From the NCBI GenBank assembly GCA_036821485.1, contig DAISJM010000081.1:1-9617 (forward strand): a stretch of DNA of 9,617 nt. The letters are read 5' to 3'. This DNA comes from DAISJM01 sp036821485 (GTDB taxonomy: Bacteria > Verrucomicrobiota > Kiritimatiellia > CAIQIC01 > JAGNIJ01). Below, in pieces: positions 1-6,550 of this stretch. The notes beneath the pieces were generated by a model. The model saw nothing but the letters and a program-made list of their open reading frames with translations. It made no database searches and had not been told where the DNA came from. Positions within the stretch are counted from its first letter, which is position 1. Every line of letters starts with the position of its first letter. The translations under genes and the position numbers were made by a program.

Positions 1-81
1 AGGGTTCAGGGTTGCCCACAGTCGATACTGGTCCTGATGTGCGATGAATTGCGTAAACCTCTTTTCAAAGGCGGGAGATAA
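1..81 (+). CDS. possible 3' end of an upstream gene (partial)
   Basis: Of the three plus-strand frames, only frame 1 stays open from the first base, and it ends at TAA (79-81). It would encode 26 residues ending in LRKPLFKGGR. Nothing in so short a tail identifies a family. The stretch could equally be intergenic, since the first bases (AGGGTTCAGGGTT) look like simple repeat sequence. The remaining 45 bases before the phosphoesterase show no clear promoter. Confidence 0.2.
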   Translation, partial: RVQGCPQSILVLMCDELRKPLFKGGR

Positions 82-126
82 GGGTATCTTCTCTGAAATC
101 CGTTCACTCGACGCCGATACGAGCAG

Positions 127-849
127 ATGAAATACGCGATCATTGGTGATGTTCATGGCAACTTGGAGGCTCTCCAAGCCGTGCTGGCAGACGCGAAGGA
201 ACAGCGCGTTACTCATTACGCTTGTGTCGGGGATGTTGTGGGCTACAACGCGAACCCGGTTGAGTGCCTGCAGTTGATCCGGGATCTGGGTTGCACGGTG
301 GTGCGTGGAAATCACGATCACTACTGTTCGCACGACGAGAACCTGAACGGTTTCCATCCCCTGGCCGCGGATGCCGTGGACTGGACGCGGAAGCAACTGA
401 CCGAGGAGATGCGGAATTACCTTCGCAACCTGCGGTTGGTGGCCTTGGTCGACACCTTCACGATTGTGCATGCCACGCTGGACATGCCGGAGATGTGGGG
501 TTACGTGTTCGACAAGCTCGAGGCCGAGGCGAACTTCAATTACCAGACAAGTTCAGTCTGTTTCTTTGGGCACACGCATGTGCCGTTGGCGTTTGAGAAA
601 TCCGATACCGTTCGTGCGGGTCTCTATACCAAGATCAAAATCGCGATGGGCAAGAAGTACTTCATCAACGTTGGCAGTGTGGGTCAGCCGCGTGATGGAG
701 ATCCCCGGTCTGCCTATGCGATCTACGATGTGATGAACAACCAGGTTGAATTGCGTCGTATCGCCTATGATTTCCGCGTCACACAGCAGAAGATTCTGGA
801 TGTGGGTCTGCCGGGGAGAGTGGCTGCGCGTCTGGCTGTTGGTCGCTAG
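127..849 (+). CDS. metallophosphoesterase, YfcE/MJ0936-type (calcineurin-like fold)
   Basis: This is a 240-residue cytoplasmic phosphoesterase with no signal peptide. The metal-binding motifs of the calcineurin-like superfamily occur in order: GDVHGN (D8, H10), VGDVVGYNANP (D36), GNHDH (N62, H63), VHAT (H115) and FGHTHVP (H149, H151). The stretch NVGSVGQPRDGDPRSAY (181-197) is typical of the YfcE/MJ0936 subgroup, whose members hydrolyse phosphodiesters or phosphomonoesters using two metal ions. The length suits a single-domain enzyme. The ATG at 127 begins directly at the first beta strand, although the upstream ribosome site is weak (GAGCAG). The gene lies 34 bp before a secreted-protein gene on the same strand, so the two may be co-transcribed. 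The in vivo substrate cannot be told from sequence; a role in protein dephosphorylation, cyclic nucleotide or other phosphodiester cleavage remains open. Confidence 0.9.
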   Translation: MKYAIIGDVHGNLEALQAVLADAKEQRVTHYACVGDVVGYNANPVECLQLIRDLGCTVVRGNHDHYCSHDENLNGFHPLAADAVDWTRKQLTEEMRNYLRNLRLVALVDTFTIVHATLDMPEMWGYVFDKLEAEANFNYQTSSVCFFGHTHVPLAFEKSDTVRAGLYTKIKIAMGKKYFINVGSVGQPRDGDPRSAYAIYDVMNNQVELRRIAYDFRVTQQKILDVGLPGRVAARLAVGR

Positions 850-883
850 CGCGACAGGGCTTCAAGGAAGGCTCGCGTATTTC

Positions 884-1762
884 ATGAAAAGATTTGCACT
901 ACTTGCTGTCGCATTGCTGACTCCGGTGCTGGCGTCGGCGCAGGTTGACATCGCCTGCCGTCTGATTAACGGGCGTGTATTGCAGTTTGAGCCGGTGCTG
1001 GTGTGGGTGGAGATTTCAAATAGATCCTTCCAGCCGCTTCGATTGTCGAGTGCGGATGCCAATGCGCTGCTGACGTTTGACGTTGAGCAGGGGCCCGGAT
1101 TGCTTGTGCCGTCGACGGGAGTGCCGCTGCCGTCGCAGCCCGTGACGATCGCACCCGGAGAGACATGGAAGGCCGCGGTCAATATTCTCCCGGCCTACCC
1201 ATTGCGGCGGACAGGACCGTATACGGTCGCTACGCGACTTGACTGGAACGAGAAAGCCTTTGTTTCGGGGAAGATGTTTCTGGATGTGGTGCCGGGACTT
1301 GAGCTCATGAAGTTGGTCAGCGGCGTTCCGGGCGACGCCTCCGTCACGCGTACGTATTCTCTGCGGACGTTGAGTCGGGACCGGAAGGAACGATTGTTCC
1401 TTCGGATCGATGATGAGGATCAGAGCGAATGTTACGGCGTGTTGGATCTGGGCAGTATCGTACGGATGTTTACGCCCGTGATGCAGGTTGACGGGGTCGG
1501 GAACATCCACATTCTTCACCAGTCCGGACCTTGGCAATATGCGCGACACGTTTTTACGCCGAACGGGGAACCGCTGTCGCAGGAGACTTATGTCGGCGAG
1601 GGTGGTCAGGTTCAGATGGAGCAGAAGCCCAGTGGCCAGATTGTCGTGAAGGGTGCAGAGGTCTATACGGGCGGTGGCGGCGGTGGTGGAGGCAGCGGGG
1701 GTGGGGCTGGGGAGAGCGACGAGGTTCCTGAACCTGACGCGGCCGATGGTTTTGAGGAGTAG
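884..1762 (+). CDS. secreted protein of unknown function with polyglycine and acidic C-terminus
   Basis: The 292-residue product starts with a Sec signal peptide: MKRF, a hydrophobic core, then ASA with likely cleavage after residue 19. The mature part should be periplasmic or exported. The first half looks beta-rich; segments such as VWVEISNRSFQPLRL and the APGETW stretch resemble immunoglobulin-like or protease-inhibitor-like beta sandwiches, but I recognise no family. The C-terminus is low complexity: eight glycines at 263-270, then SGGGAG, then an acidic tail ending GFEE. The frame is open back to 746, inside the phosphoesterase gene. The ATG at 884 is preferred because it gives an intact signal peptide and lies downstream of AAGGAAG (864-870), although the 13-base spacing is long. 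The gene follows the phosphoesterase closely and may share its transcript. Function is unknown. Confidence 0.75.
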   Translation: MKRFALLAVALLTPVLASAQVDIACRLINGRVLQFEPVLVWVEISNRSFQPLRLSSADANALLTFDVEQGPGLLVPSTGVPLPSQPVTIAPGETWKAAVNILPAYPLRRTGPYTVATRLDWNEKAFVSGKMFLDVVPGLELMKLVSGVPGDASVTRTYSLRTLSRDRKERLFLRIDDEDQSECYGVLDLGSIVRMFTPVMQVDGVGNIHILHQSGPWQYARHVFTPNGEPLSQETYVGEGGQVQMEQKPSGQIVVKGAEVYTGGGGGGGGSGGGAGESDEVPEPDAADGFEE

Positions 1763-1769
1763 TCCTTCC

Positions 1770-1793
1770 CCGATGGCAGATTCTCTCCATCGG
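1770..1793 (+). other. perfect 7-bp hairpin after the secreted-protein gene
   Basis: CCGATGG (1770-1776) and CCATCGG (1787-1793) are perfect inverted repeats around a 10-base loop, starting 8 bases after the stop codon. No T-run follows, so it is not a canonical intrinsic terminator. It may stabilise the mRNA 3' end or help a factor-dependent stop. It ends 4 bases before the -35 box of the tRNA promoter. Confidence 0.4.
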
Positions 1794-1797
1794 TCAG

Positions 1798-1826
1798 TTG
1801 ACTCCATTCATCAGTGCTGGTATGTA
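1798..1826 (+). promoter_or_regulatory. sigma70-type promoter of the tRNA-Leu gene
   Basis: TTGACT (1798-1803) and TATGTA (1821-1826) are separated by exactly 17 bases. The -10 element is preceded by TGG, giving an extended -10 (TGn). A start near 1833 would leave a leader of about 11 bases before the mature tRNA. This is the best-formed promoter in the window, and its position directly upstream of a tRNA supports it. Confidence 0.75.
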
Positions 1827-1843
1827 AGGGCGGAAATTGTGAC

Positions 1844-1929
1844 GCACCCGTGGTGGAATTGGCAGACACGTAAGATTCAGGTTCTTATGCCCTAAAGGCG
1901 TGGGGGTTCAAGTCCCTCCGGGTGCACCA
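1844..1929 (+). tRNA. tRNA-Leu (anticodon CAG), CCA encoded
   Basis: A complete class II tRNA of 86 nt. The acceptor stem GCACCCG (1844-1850) pairs with CGGGTGC (1919-1925), followed by discriminator A and an encoded CCA (1927-1929). The anticodon stem TAAGA (1871-1875) pairs with TCTTA (1883-1887) around the loop TTCAGGT, with CAG at 1878-1880 reading CUG codons. The long variable arm GCC-CTAAA-GGC, the D-loop GTGGAATTGGCAGAC and the T-loop GGTTCAAGT all fit bacterial leucine tRNAs. It has its own promoter upstream and a strong hairpin downstream, so it is probably a single-gene transcription unit. Confidence 0.97.
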
Positions 1930-1946
1930 GTTTGCTGACAAATCAA

Positions 1947-1980
1947 AAGGCCTCCTCCCGCAAGGGAGGAGGCCTTCTTG
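1947..1980. terminator. bidirectional intrinsic terminator between tRNA-Leu and the PPIase gene
   Basis: AAGGCCTCCTCCC (1947-1959) pairs perfectly over 13 bp with GGGAGGAGGCCTT (1964-1976), capped by a GCAA tetraloop of the GNRA class. On the plus strand it is followed by CTTGTTGTTTG and ends the tRNA transcript. On the minus strand the sequence after the stem runs TTTTGATTTG, so it can also end the convergent PPIase transcript, whose stop codon is 21-24 bases away. Confidence 0.85.
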
Positions 1981-2000
1981 TTGTTTGAACTTGGTTCCGA

Positions 2001-3179
2001 TCAGGGTGCAGCCGGGGCAGGCTGAGGTGCCGCCGGGGCCGGCTGGGGCGCTGCCGTGGGCTGCATGCCCGGAGGAGGCGCCATCATGCCCATGGGCGGC
2101 TGGCCGCCGGGAAACTGGATCGAGGCCTTCTCGCGGAGACCCTTGACATACTCGCGTACGACTTCCTGCTGCTTCTGGCGGTGCAGGGCAGTCGAGAGGC
2201 GCTCTTTGACTTCTTCGAGTGGGGCGAGGTGGGGTTCCTTGTGATCGGTGACCTGAATGATATGGAAGCCGTAGGCCGTTTCAACCACTTGGCCGATATC
2301 GTTGGTTTTCTGCGTGAACGCGGCTTCTTCGAACGGCTTGACCATGCGGCCGCGAGGGAACACGCCGAGGTCGCCGCCGCGGGTCTTGCTACCCGGGTCG
2401 TCGGAGAACTCAGCAGCGAGAGCGGCGAAGTCCCCACCGGCAACGAGCTTCTCGCGGACTTCTTCGGCGGTCTTGCGCTTGGCAGCCTTGGCCTCATCCG
2501 TATCATCAGGCTTGAAGGCAATGAGAATATGGCGCGCGGCCACGGTCTCGGGCATGTCAAACCGCTCGCGGTTGTCTTCGTAGAACTTCTTGAGTTCGTC
2601 GTCGGTCGGCATTTCCACCGAGGCGGCCTTCTGCTCGAAGAGCTTGTTGATCCGCAGGTCGAGCTTCATGCTGGTGAGGAAACGCTCTTCGTCCCAGCCG
2701 TTGCGGGTGAGGACGTCCTCGAACTTCATGTCCGGGGGCAGAGATTCCTTGAACTGGGCAATGGCCTTCTGGATTTCATCATCGGTGACGTCGATCTTCT
2801 CCTGATCGACAGCTTCGGTGAGCAGGATGCGGAGGACGAGCTGATCCAAGGCCTGCTGAACGAACTGGTCTTCCATCTGGGCCACCTGTTCGGGCGGCAT
2901 ACGGCGGCGTGCCAGATCGACCATCTTCATGGCGTCTTCATCGACCTCTCCGCGGGTGATGTCTTTGCCGTTCACCGTGACCATGACGGTGGACGGGTCC
3001 ATCTTGGGGCGGGAGGAGGGGATGGGCTGCGTGAACAAATCCCCGGGTTTGGAGAGATCAACACCCGTTTGGGCCGGGGGTTCGGACTTCTTGCCGCAAC
3101 CGGCGGCGAGACCCCCTGCCAAGGCACAGACCAACAGGACAGTTACTGAGCGGCAACAGGACGACAGGATCGCTTTCAT
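2001..3179 (-). CDS. parvulin-type peptidyl-prolyl isomerase lipoprotein (SurA/PrsA-like)
   Basis: The 392-residue product has a lipoprotein signal: a hydrophobic core at 11-23 and the lipobox LAAGC with the lipidated Cys at 28. This places it on the periplasmic face of a membrane. A helical SurA-N-like region follows (about 60-205). A parvulin domain lies at about 212-315, with ARHILI, the EFSDDPGSKTRGGDLG stretch, GRMVKPFEEAAF and the closing YGFHIIQV. Such proteins isomerise prolyl bonds and chaperone exported or outer-membrane proteins. The C-terminus (about 358-392) is Pro/Ala/Met-rich and ends in two copies of QPAPAAP, probably a flexible tail. The frame opens 7 codons earlier, but AAAGGAG sits 4 bases before the ATG at 3179, and that start gives a clean signal peptide. 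A minus-strand promoter lies upstream and a bidirectional terminator downstream, so it may be transcribed alone. Confidence 0.9.
   Translation of the reverse strand: MKAILSSCCRSVTVLLVCALAGGLAAGCGKKSEPPAQTGVDLSKPGDLFTQPIPSSRPKMDPSTVMVTVNGKDITRGEVDEDAMKMVDLARRRMPPEQVAQMEDQFVQQALDQLVLRILLTEAVDQEKIDVTDDEIQKAIAQFKESLPPDMKFEDVLTRNGWDEERFLTSMKLDLRINKLFEQKAASVEMPTDDELKKFYEDNRERFDMPETVAARHILIAFKPDDTDEAKAAKRKTAEEVREKLVAGGDFAALAAEFSDDPGSKTRGGDLGVFPRGRMVKPFEEAAFTQKTNDIGQVVETAYGFHIIQVTDHKEPHLAPLEEVKERLSTALHRQKQQEVVREYVKGLREKASIQFPGGQPPMGMMAPPPGMQPTAAPQPAPAAPQPAPAAP
2004..2045. repeat. 21-bp imperfect tandem duplication in the PPIase 3' end
   Basis: Two 21-base units (2004-2024 and 2025-2045) differ at only a few positions and encode the repeated heptapeptide QPAPAAP at the very C-terminus of the isomerase. 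A weaker third copy may follow toward 2060. This looks like slippage-type expansion of a Pro/Ala linker. Confidence 0.55.
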
Positions 3180-3244
3180 AGTGCTCCTTTCATACTTCAC
3201 TCAGACATGTGTACAGGTACGGATGTTCAAGCGAAACGCGCGCC

Positions 3245-3273
3245 ATACTGAACCGGAGCCCGGGGGCTGTCAA
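3245..3273 (-). promoter_or_regulatory. probable sigma70-type promoter of the PPIase gene
   Basis: On the minus strand a consensus TTGACA (3268-3273) is followed after 17 bases by CAGTAT (3245-3250). The -10 is only a partial match. A start near 3238 would give a leader of about 60 bases before the ATG at 3179. The gap between the two minus-strand genes is 121 bp, which fits separate transcription. Confidence 0.5.
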
Positions 3274-3301
3274 ACACGGAACGAGCCTTTCTGGCGTGTT
3301 T
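3272..3301 (-). other. inverted repeat at the end of the dehydrogenase gene
   Basis: AAACACG (3272-3278) and CGTGTTT (3295-3301) form a 7-bp stem that overlaps the last base of the dehydrogenase stop codon and part of the downstream -35 box. Without a T-run it is a weak terminator at best. It could stabilise the mRNA end, or it could be an operator next to the -35. Confidence 0.3.
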
Positions 3302-4272
3302 CAAGCGGTTGGAAGGGGCCAAACGAACGTCCCATCCGACAGGAACTTCCGGATCTGCTCGACGGTTTGGGCCGATTTCCGATCTACGGCCTCGATGGTG
3401 TTGAAAGCATTATGCGGTGTCAGGATGACATTGGGTCGCCGAGCCAGTTGCAAGAGAGCGGTGACGGAGGGATCGTTGACGTCTTGTCCGGCGCGAAGCG
3501 AGCCTGCCAGCAGGCTCTCGTTTTCATACACGTCGAGCCCGACGCCGGAGAGGCGGCCGCTGTCCAGCGCCTGGAGGAGGTCTGAGGCCGGTGCCATTTC
3601 GCCGCGCGCGATGTTGACGAAAACGGCCCCTTGTTTGGCCGTGGCAAGGCGTGCGGCATCGAAGTAAGCGCGATTGAGGGATGTCAGATTCATCGAACAC
3701 GTGACGATGTCGGCTGCTGCAAGTCCTTCCTCAATGGAGACGTACTTCACATGGGGGAATCGCTGGACGATATCGACGCCCAGGACATTCATCCCCAAGC
3801 CTCGACCGATGTCGGCGATCTCGACGCCAATGCTTCCGACGCCAACGATGAGGAGAGTACTGTTGCGGCATTCCCGGCCGGAAAGACCGTCGCGGTTGAA
3901 GTGGCTGAAGTGGTCCAGTTGGATGGGCAGGCGCCTCATCAGCGCGGTCCAGAGCAACATGGCCTGTTCGGCCACTGCCCGAGCGCAGTACTTGGGCAGA
4001 TAGCCTGCGGCCAGCGAGGGGGAGTTTCTCTCGAGATAACTGCGGACATGGTCGAACCCCGTACTGCGCGTCAGGATACCGCGGATTCGCGGAGCCCAAT
4101 CGGGAGGGATCTCAGACTGGGTTCTGATGCAGATCAGGGGTGCTTGCGGATGGCGATCGGCCTGTTCCTGAATCGTGCGGTCGGTGAAGGAGGCTTTGAT
4201 GCCGGAGGGCAGATAATGCCGGAGGGCTTTTTGCTCCTCGTCGAACGCCTCGTAAAAGGAAACGTCATACAT
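3301..4272 (-). CDS. D-2-hydroxyacid dehydrogenase (D-lactate dehydrogenase-like), NAD-dependent
   Basis: The 323-residue protein is a cytoplasmic 2-hydroxyacid dehydrogenase that interconverts a 2-oxoacid and a D-2-hydroxyacid. The Rossmann motif GVGSIG is at 144-149 with Asp167 at the end of the second strand, which favours NAD over NADP. The catalytic set is present: Arg223 in VNIARGE, Glu252 in LDVYENE and His287 in LTPHNAF. The DVYENE form and the spacing resemble the D-lactate dehydrogenase branch, but the substrate-binding N-terminal half is not diagnostic, so the substrate stays open. The frame extends 34 codons upstream to 4374. I chose the ATG at 4272 because GGAGG lies 8 bases before it and the protein then begins in the usual way (MYDVSFYEAF). 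A TATTAT hexamer just upstream could be its -10 element. The gene is divergent from the ExbB-like operon. Confidence 0.9.
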   Translation of the reverse strand: MYDVSFYEAFDEEQKALRHYLPSGIKASFTDRTIQEQADRHPQAPLICIRTQSEIPPDWAPRIRGILTRSTGFDHVRSYLERNSPSLAAGYLPKYCARAVAEQAMLLWTALMRRLPIQLDHFSHFNRDGLSGRECRNSTLLIVGVGSIGVEIADIGRGLGMNVLGVDIVQRFPHVKYVSIEEGLAAADIVTCSMNLTSLNRAYFDAARLATAKQGAVFVNIARGEMAPASDLLQALDSGRLSGVGLDVYENESLLAGSLRAGQDVNDPSVTALLQLARRPNVILTPHNAFNTIEAVDRKSAQTVEQIRKFLSDGTFVWPLPTA

Positions 4273-4344
4273 GGCCGGGTCCTCCGCGCCCATAATAGAC
4301 CGGTGGTTTCGTATGGGAAGTAAATTGACTTGCGCGATTAGGCC

Positions 4345-4373
4345 TAGAAAAGAGAAGGGCATAGGTGTATACA
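4345..4373 (+). promoter_or_regulatory. candidate promoter of the ExbB/ExbD-like operon
   Basis: Within the 178-bp divergent gap, TAGAAA (4345-4350) and TATACA (4368-4373) are 17 bases apart. Each matches the sigma70 consensus at four of six positions. A start near 4380 would give a leader of about 70 bases. A second -35-like TTGACT (4325-4330) has no good -10 at the right distance. Confidence 0.35.
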
Positions 4374-4450
4374 TTCGAGCGAAACATCCATCGGTCTGGC
4401 GTGATCATCGAGAAATCGTTGGCGGGACCGTGTCTTAATTGAGGTGAGAA

Positions 4451-5956
4451 ATGGCTGAAGAACCCACACCTGTAGCTGACGAGATTCAGGACGAGGAACT
4501 GGAAATCCGGGCGGCACAGGGAGCGCGGCCCTCCACAGACGCCAACGTTGTCATCCAGTTGCTCGCGGGTTTGGTGGGCACCATTTTGGTCAGCGTGATG
4601 GTCATGCCCTTCAAGGGGACGAAGCTCGACTACATCTGGTCACTGATCAACAACCGCGGTCCCATTCAGTACATCGAACTTTTCATGTCGTTCATGGTGG
4701 CTGCGCAAATCTTTCTGAAGATTCGAATTCTGCGCAACCAGGTACGGGTTATTACCGAGGGACCCGTGGATACGAAGGTCGATCTGCGCGATGACATCCA
4801 GGTGCAGGATCTTCGCAAGAGCATTGTGAATCATCCGCTGTTTGCCGAGAGCATCACCCTGAGCCGTCTCGACCGTATTCTTGCGATCTGGCTGGCCACG
4901 AAGGACCTGGGTCGACTCTCGGGTTGGGCGGCGGCGGAATCGGATCGCGACAGTTCGTCCTCGGATTCGTCCTACGCGTTGGCGCGTGTGTTGATCTGGG
5001 CCATCCCGATCCTGGGGTTTATCGGAACGGTGCAGGGGTTGGGCTACGCTGTGTCCGGGTTCGCAAACTTTCTTGCTGGTGCGGCCGAACTGAGCCAGAT
5101 CAAACAGGCCATCGCGAACGTCACGATCGGTCTTGGTGTTGCCTTTGACACGACGTTTCTTGCGCTTGTGCTGGTGACCTTCCTGATGTTCCCGCTGTCT
5201 TCGCTGCAGCGGCGCGAGGAATCGCTCTTCGTGGAAATCGACATCTACCTGGATGACGCGCTGATTTCACGTTTGCCGTCTCCGGAGAGCAAGCCGATTG
5301 TGATCGAGAATCTGGAGGATTCTATTGAGGCGGCTTTCCGGCGCTACATTCCGGATCCGGATCGTTACGATGAAGTCTTCACGCGATCCATTGAGCGCGC
5401 CGCGGCCACTGTGGAGGAAAGATTCGCCAACGTGGTGAAGAACTACGAGGCAGCGATCTCGGATCTCAGCGGGCGTCTTGCCTCGGGCCTCAAGGACGTG
5501 GGCAATTCGCTGGAAGCTTCGATGCAGAAGGTGGCTGTCAACATGCAGTCCCAGGAAGAAAGCCTCATGACGTCGCGCCGGCAGATGGCGCAGGAAGAGA
5601 GCCAGCGACTTGCGGACATGATGAGAGAGATTCAGGCCGAGGCGGCGAAGGTCGCTGCGGACTATCAGCAGACGGCGAAGGATCTGCAGGCAACGACGCG
5701 CGAAAGCGCGGAGAAATCTCTGCAAGCTGCCGGGAGTCTTGCAGAACGCATGCTGGAGATAACGCGTCTGGCCCAGGGCATTCAGGACTTGCTCAAGATT
5801 GGACAGGCCGTGGAGAAGAGTATGGAAGGCATCACGGGTGCCGAAGATTTCCGCAGCACACTGCAGGATCTCCGTCAACACCTTGCCACGACGGATGCTT
5901 TCTGCAGCCGGTTGAGCAAGCCGCGTGTGATTACCCTGCGCGAAGAAGTGTCTTGA
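4451..5956 (+). CDS. MotA/TolQ/ExbB-family proton-channel protein with long cytoplasmic coiled-coil tail
   Basis: The 501-residue inner-membrane protein has four predicted spans: about 33-53, 72-93, 176-206 and 223-250, the MotA-like arrangement. The core of the MotA/TolQ/ExbB family is recognisable in the last two: PILGFIGTVQGLGYAVSGF (186-204), then GLGVAFDTTFLALVLVTF, where the Thr234-Thr235 pair sits where the family has channel-lining threonines. Family members form pentamers around two ExbD/MotB-type helices and use ion flow to drive rotation or force. After a linker, residues 304-490 contain no proline and are rich in Q, E, A, R and K, a long helical or coiled-coil tail on the cytoplasmic side that ExbB and TolQ lack. 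AGGTGA precedes the ATG by 3 bases. The gene is first of a tight operon with two ExbD-like genes. The long tail recalls ZorA, but overall the function is unknown. Confidence 0.88.
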   Translation: MAEEPTPVADEIQDEELEIRAAQGARPSTDANVVIQLLAGLVGTILVSVMVMPFKGTKLDYIWSLINNRGPIQYIELFMSFMVAAQIFLKIRILRNQVRVITEGPVDTKVDLRDDIQVQDLRKSIVNHPLFAESITLSRLDRILAIWLATKDLGRLSGWAAAESDRDSSSSDSSYALARVLIWAIPILGFIGTVQGLGYAVSGFANFLAGAAELSQIKQAIANVTIGLGVAFDTTFLALVLVTFLMFPLSSLQRREESLFVEIDIYLDDALISRLPSPESKPIVIENLEDSIEAAFRRYIPDPDRYDEVFTRSIERAAATVEERFANVVKNYEAAISDLSGRLASGLKDVGNSLEASMQKVAVNMQSQEESLMTSRRQMAQEESQRLADMMREIQAEAAKVAADYQQTAKDLQATTRESAEKSLQAAGSLAERMLEITRLAQGIQDLLKIGQAVEKSMEGITGAEDFRSTLQDLRQHLATTDAFCSRLSKPRVITLREEVS

Positions 5957-5999
5957 TCGCCCGGATCGAGTCCTCGTGTCCGAGTTAGAGCAGTGAGCT

Positions 6000-6539
6000 A
6001 TGGCCAAGAAATCCAGAGGATTCAGCCAGGACATGTCCTCGTTCATGTGCATCATCCTCATGATGATCGGCATGCTGGTCATTGTGCTGATCGTCAATGT
6101 CGTGACGATCATCAGCAATCCGGAAAACATTCGCATCACCTCCATCATTCAGTCTTCGGGGCAGTATGCGGACGGATCCACGCATGGAAGCGGAACGCCG
6201 CCGTTCCCGTTTGGCAATAAGAGCAAGGAGCCGCTCTACGTGGATGTCTATCGCGATCATCTCGTGTTGTATCCTGGGGCCGAGGTGGTTCCCCTGCGTG
6301 ATCTGGAGCGTCCGGGCAATGGATTTGAGACGATGCTGGCGGGTATTGCGACCAACCGGGAGACAGAGTACATGGTGCTGCTTGCCCGGCCGGGCGCAGC
6401 CTCGGTCGTCCATCGTCTGAAAAAAGTGGTGAGGGACAGTGGTGTCGATCTGGGGTTCGAACTCTACGAAGCTGACCGGGTAGTGGAATACGATCGCGCG
6501 GCCAAGGCTTCCGGGCGAGCTTCTCAGCAGCAGCAGTAG
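6000..6539 (+). CDS. ExbD/TolR-like single-span protein, variant lacking the membrane Asp (paralogue A)
   Basis: This 179-residue protein has a short basic N-terminus (MAKKSRG), one membrane span at about 15-37 and a periplasmic domain. It aligns without gaps at the N-terminus with the next gene product (shared MAKK-RG-S, then SF and I18). The position holding the ExbD-type Asp17 there is Cys17 here (codon 6048-6050). A Gly/Ser/Pro-rich linker (53-73) leads to a domain beginning EPLYVDVYRD and ending VDLGFELYEAD, the pattern of the ExbD/TolR periplasmic fold; the end of the next protein (EVSYELLDA) matches it. It therefore probably pairs with the ExbB-like protein, but may not carry protons itself. 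The gene starts 43 bp after the upstream stop with a weak ribosome site. The last four residues are a Gln run. Confidence 0.8.
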   Translation: MAKKSRGFSQDMSSFMCIILMMIGMLVIVLIVNVVTIISNPENIRITSIIQSSGQYADGSTHGSGTPPFPFGNKSKEPLYVDVYRDHLVLYPGAEVVPLRDLERPGNGFETMLAGIATNRETEYMVLLARPGAASVVHRLKKVVRDSGVDLGFELYEADRVVEYDRAAKASGRASQQQQ

Positions 6540-6550
6540 CAGGAAACGTC

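Noticed and set aside
746..883. Upstream extension of the secreted-protein gene into the phosphoesterase gene
   Set aside because: The extra 46 codons overlap the phosphoesterase by about 100 bp and would bury the signal peptide at 884.
1016..1807. 263-codon open frame on the minus strand opposite the polyglycine protein gene
   Set aside because: It is rich in His, Arg and Pro as expected for an antisense shadow, and would overlap the tRNA promoter. The plus-strand frame has a signal peptide.
2181..3149. 322-codon open frame on the plus strand opposite the PPIase gene
   Set aside because: It lies wholly antisense to a gene with clear lipobox and parvulin motifs, has no family character, and is explained by GC-rich codon use on the other strand.
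3631..4323. 230-codon open frame on the plus strand opposite the dehydrogenase
   Set aside because: It is antisense to a gene that holds the full GxGxxG and Arg-Glu-His catalytic set.
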